A stretch of DNA of 64,000 bases from Pterois miles (taxonomy: Eukaryota; Chordata; Actinopteri; Perciformes; Scorpaenidae), in NCBI GenBank assembly GCA_947000775.1, contig CAMQGK010000144.1, positions 14,310,001 through 14,374,000 of the forward strand, given 5' to 3'. Position 1 is the first letter of the stretch; each line of letters opens with the position of its first letter. Positions 61,675 to 64,000 of the stretch are shown in pieces. The notes under the pieces are model-generated. The model saw only the letters and a list, made by a program, of their open reading frames with translations, searched no databases and was not told the DNA's origin. The position numbers and the translations under genes are program-made.

Positions 61675-62193
61675 GGACAGAGCCAGGAAAGCTATTTTCC
61701 CCTGTTCCCAGTCTTTATGCTAAGCTAGGCTAACCAGCTGCTGGCTCCAGCTACATATTTAACATACAGGCATGAGAGTGCTATCAACCTTCTCATCAAA
61801 CATTCAACAAAATAGCGAAGAAGCGTATTGAACTGCACTAAAGATAGGTTTTTGAAGATGACTTCTATGTAATAGTGGTCCTATTTTGCACTAGTCTGCA
61901 GATAAACAGCCCGTAAATCTCTTTCCTCAGTAATGTGAGTGAAGCTAAAATGGTACAGCTGTGCATTTGTCATGTTTTTTTGCATTGTGTACCCTAGCAT
62001 ATTGATCAGTCAATTTATGGTACATTAAGCTCTTTTTCTGTCCTACATAATTGAATTCAGTTTCACTGTGTGGCAGCAGATTTTTATGTTTTCTAAGAAA
62101 TCAATTTTGTGGATTTGTCGCCGATTACGTGTTTGGGGAGCTGCTACTTCTCACCCATACACTTGGGAAAACTGACAATTCGTTGGTTTCTAC

Positions 62194-62347
62194 CTGTGTA
62201 TTCGGGGAAGCAGATGCTGAGCGCAGACTTCTTGATCTTCTCTGCGAACAGATCCTTCTTGTTGAGGAAGAGAATGATGGAGGTGTCGATGAAGAACTTG
62301 TTGTTGCAGATCGAGTCGAACAGCATCAGAGACTCGTGCATGCGATT
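62194..62347 (-). CDS. gnao1: gnao1 exon 7 (alpha-o1 type): guanine-base recognition exon
   Basis: Seen: after a CCTCCGCAG acceptor, 51 codons plus one nucleotide read NRMHESLMLFDSICNNKFFI, DTSIILFLNKKDLFAEKIKK, SALSICFPEYT, then a GTAGAA donor. The exon is 154 nt and corresponds to residues 242-292 of the 354-residue G-alpha-o, with Gly293 split across the junction. NKKD (270-273) is the G4 box that reads the guanine base. Met249 and FF in the NNKFFID stretch mark the alpha-o1 (7A) form; the alpha-o2 form has Lys249 and Trp there, from my memory of the mammalian isoforms. Differences from human (GEKIKKSPLT to AEKIKKSALS) are conservative. Family role: heterotrimeric G protein alpha subunit, inner plasma membrane, abundant in neurons, couples GPCRs to channels and adenylyl cyclase. 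Whether this is the a or b fish paralogue cannot be told. Confidence 0.97.
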
Positions 62348-64000
62348 CTGCGGAGGAGGACAGAAGAAGAAGGGGAGAAGGGAAATGGATGGGAAAGAAT
62401 GAAACAAAAGAGGAGAAAGAGATGTCAGGGAGGGGAAAAGACAGGAAGAAAAAAGTGAATGGATGATGATAAAGAGAGGAGGAGAGAAGGGAAACGTTAT
62501 AACCAATCTAAAAGGGTAACTGAGGAAAGAATATCACTGTTATGAACAGAAGTCGACAGAAATGAGCCAAAAACTTACACAGAAAAAAAATATCACCACA
62601 CACCCCTCTCTTTCCAATTAAAACATCAGCAAAGGAGAGAAGAAAGGGGAGATACAGACATCGAGGGGATAAAATATTTTCTGCTTGTGCATCGTTAATT
62701 AAATTAAGTGCAACACTGCAGGCGGTTTGTTCAGGAAATTCTGTTCAACATTTACAATAAATAATCAGAGTTTAGGAGAAAAATAATAACCAACAAACAA
62801 ACGGCAGACAAAGTAAGTAGGTCAGGAAAGTAATCACACGTGTCAAGTTAAACATGTGGTGCTTTATTGCCATTTCTCGTATGTATAAATACAACTTTCA
62901 ATAAATTATCACAGCAGTGTGGGAGATACAGCAGGTATATTTTACTTACAGTGCTCAGTAAAATACACTACACGCACACACATACATACATACTGTACAC
63001 ACACACACATGCAAATACACAATAAACAGGTTTGTAGATTTGCTGTAAGTGATCTGTACAGTATCGACAGGATGCTGGTTGGTTCTGAGGGGTTAAATGA
63101 TTTGGGATGTTGGCGGGTTGCAGGCTGAAAAAGCTGCAGCAGTAAAGGTTGAGAGTCAGCTTTCACCTGCTCACACTCGGCCTCCTTAACTCGCCACTAG
63201 TTCATTACGGTCCTGTGCCCTGCGGCTTCCTGAATCCTCTCCACGTCCAGCAGTAGAGCAGGAGCTCCCTGGCTCAGGAGATTTTAGTGCTCATTTCATC
63301 GAGTGGGAACCGAACACGTTATAAGACGAAAGAAAAGCATTTACAGGCAAAACACTACTTCTAAATTTGAAGCTTAAGTCAGCATAAAGACACCACAGGA
63401 GCTCCTTTACCTCTGGGATTAAAATATGGGATTAAAATTCAGTCAATATTGTTTGGCTGCCATTGTGGGAAATAGTTTATGTTGCTAAGGCATTGAACTG
63501 GCACGTGGTGCTAGCATTTCTTTTGTGCCTCCACCTGCTGCCCAGATCATCTAGGACCTTTGTTACCTGAATGAACCACTGATTGTATTATTCAAACACA
63601 ACAACAAAAAAAACACTATTACCCATAAACACTCTCTAGCATGACATCAGGCTACATTAAATCTTCACTGTAGTCTATAGGGGCTTATCGTTGGGACATA
63701 AACTACATTACCCTCTATACTCTTAGCCTCGCCCACTAATGTCACTTCTCCATTTCTTGTTTTAGAGCTATTTTAGAGCGCTGCAGGGATGACGCGTCTT
63801 TGTAGGCCAACCAGGAAGTTAGCATTGCCCCAGATCCATCAAAAAAAACAAACAAAAAACAATTGGATTTTTACACTGGGTTTAGGATTATTGCAGAAAA
63901 TTGCAGCTCTGTGTGCAAACAAAAGTTTATGATACTTAGACATTTTGTTCAGCAAGATAATCCTCACAAATGAACACCACTTTTATGATTTTTGAAGTGT
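62348..64000 (-). other. gnao1: gnao1 intron upstream of exon 7 (part)
   Basis: From the exon 7 acceptor to the right edge. It contains a GA-rich stretch (62350-62500), a short CA tract near 62970-63010 and a repeat copy at 63765-64000 that matches 47480-47705. No exon 6 sequence was recognised. Confidence 0.8.
63765..64000 (+). repeat. Interspersed repeat, copy 2, reaching the window edge
   Basis: Same motif order as 47480-47720. It lies in the gnao1 intron above exon 7 and is cut by the end of the window. Confidence 0.75.

Larger units (their letters stand above)
60777..61830. repeat. Inverted-repeat element interrupted by another
   Basis: The left piece AAAGGCATAGTTTGACATGT (60782) and, after the insertion, GCCAGTTAGCTTAGCAGAAA (61440) are followed by a right inverted piece CCCTGTTCCCAGTCTTTATG then CTAAGCTAGGCTAACCAGCT (61702). 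The matching element in reverse is partly present at 46625-46760 (TTATTCGCCTTC, CTATTAGCTTAGCTTAG). A 28-nt T run (61641-61668) sits between the arms. Confidence 0.6.
56074..62193 (-). other. gnao1: gnao1 intron between exons 7 and 8
   Basis: A 6120-nt intron. It holds the hAT element at 59241-60269 and the nested inverted-repeat elements at 60.78-61.83 kb. I looked for the alternative 7B/8B exon pair known in mammals and saw no second copy of the NKKD or CGLY exons. The stretch 56.2-58.9 kb has no recognised repeat; a 150-codon open frame at 58098-58550 there resembles no protein I know. Confidence 0.85.

Noticed and set aside
1..64000. CRISPR arrays, prokaryotic operons, phage or plasmid features
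   Set aside because: The direct repeats found are microsatellites, minisatellites or eukaryotic transposons; genes have introns and vertebrate identity.

Overview
This window looks like teleost fish nuclear DNA, most likely from a spiny-rayed (percomorph) fish. The evidence is two split vertebrate genes with canonical GT/AG introns, an extreme density of (CA)n/(TG)n microsatellites, and fish-type repeats: a V-SINE with the DANA/mermaid-type core, a tRNA-derived SINE, Tc1-like and hAT DNA transposons, a LINE reverse-transcriptase remnant and several families of small inverted-repeat elements. No prokaryotic gene, operon, CRISPR array, rRNA or standalone tRNA gene was seen. Only five coding exons could be supported; almost all other open frames of 60-170 codons are microsatellite or repeat translations.

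Layout. Positions 1-26656 hold the 5' part of cbfb (core-binding factor beta, the non-DNA-binding partner of RUNX proteins), transcribed on the minus strand. Exon 1 is at 26656-26579, exon 2 at 26020-25934 and exon 3 at 19513-19397; intron 3 runs off the left edge, so the C-terminal exons are outside the window. The probable promoter and 5' UTR lie at about 26657-27100, with a possible NRF1-type motif at 27734. Positions 27.1-54.0 kb are intergenic and dense in repeats. Positions 54.0-64.0 kb hold the 3' end of gnao1 (G protein alpha-o), also minus strand: the penultimate coding exon at 62347-62194 and the last at 56073-55886, both of the alpha-o1 (A) splice type, with a probable 3' UTR below 55886. 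In human both genes are on chromosome 16 but about 10 Mb apart; here they are tandem neighbours about 29 kb apart.

The two genes do not form a pathway. cbfb makes a nuclear transcription cofactor and gnao1 a membrane-associated, mainly neuronal, signalling GTPase. The second-look material is mostly transposon archaeology: an hAT element with a perfect 8-bp target duplication and a readable transposase C-terminus inside a gnao1 intron, a V-SINE with a 15-bp target duplication, nested insertions at 13.76-14.67 kb and 60.8-61.8 kb, foldback elements at 31.8-32.2 kb and 52.2-52.6 kb, and a SINE inside an A/T-rich minisatellite. A few non-repetitive stretches carrying RUNX-like or RFX-like motifs are candidate regulatory elements, but that is inference. 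I see no convincing evidence of a previously undescribed multi-gene system.
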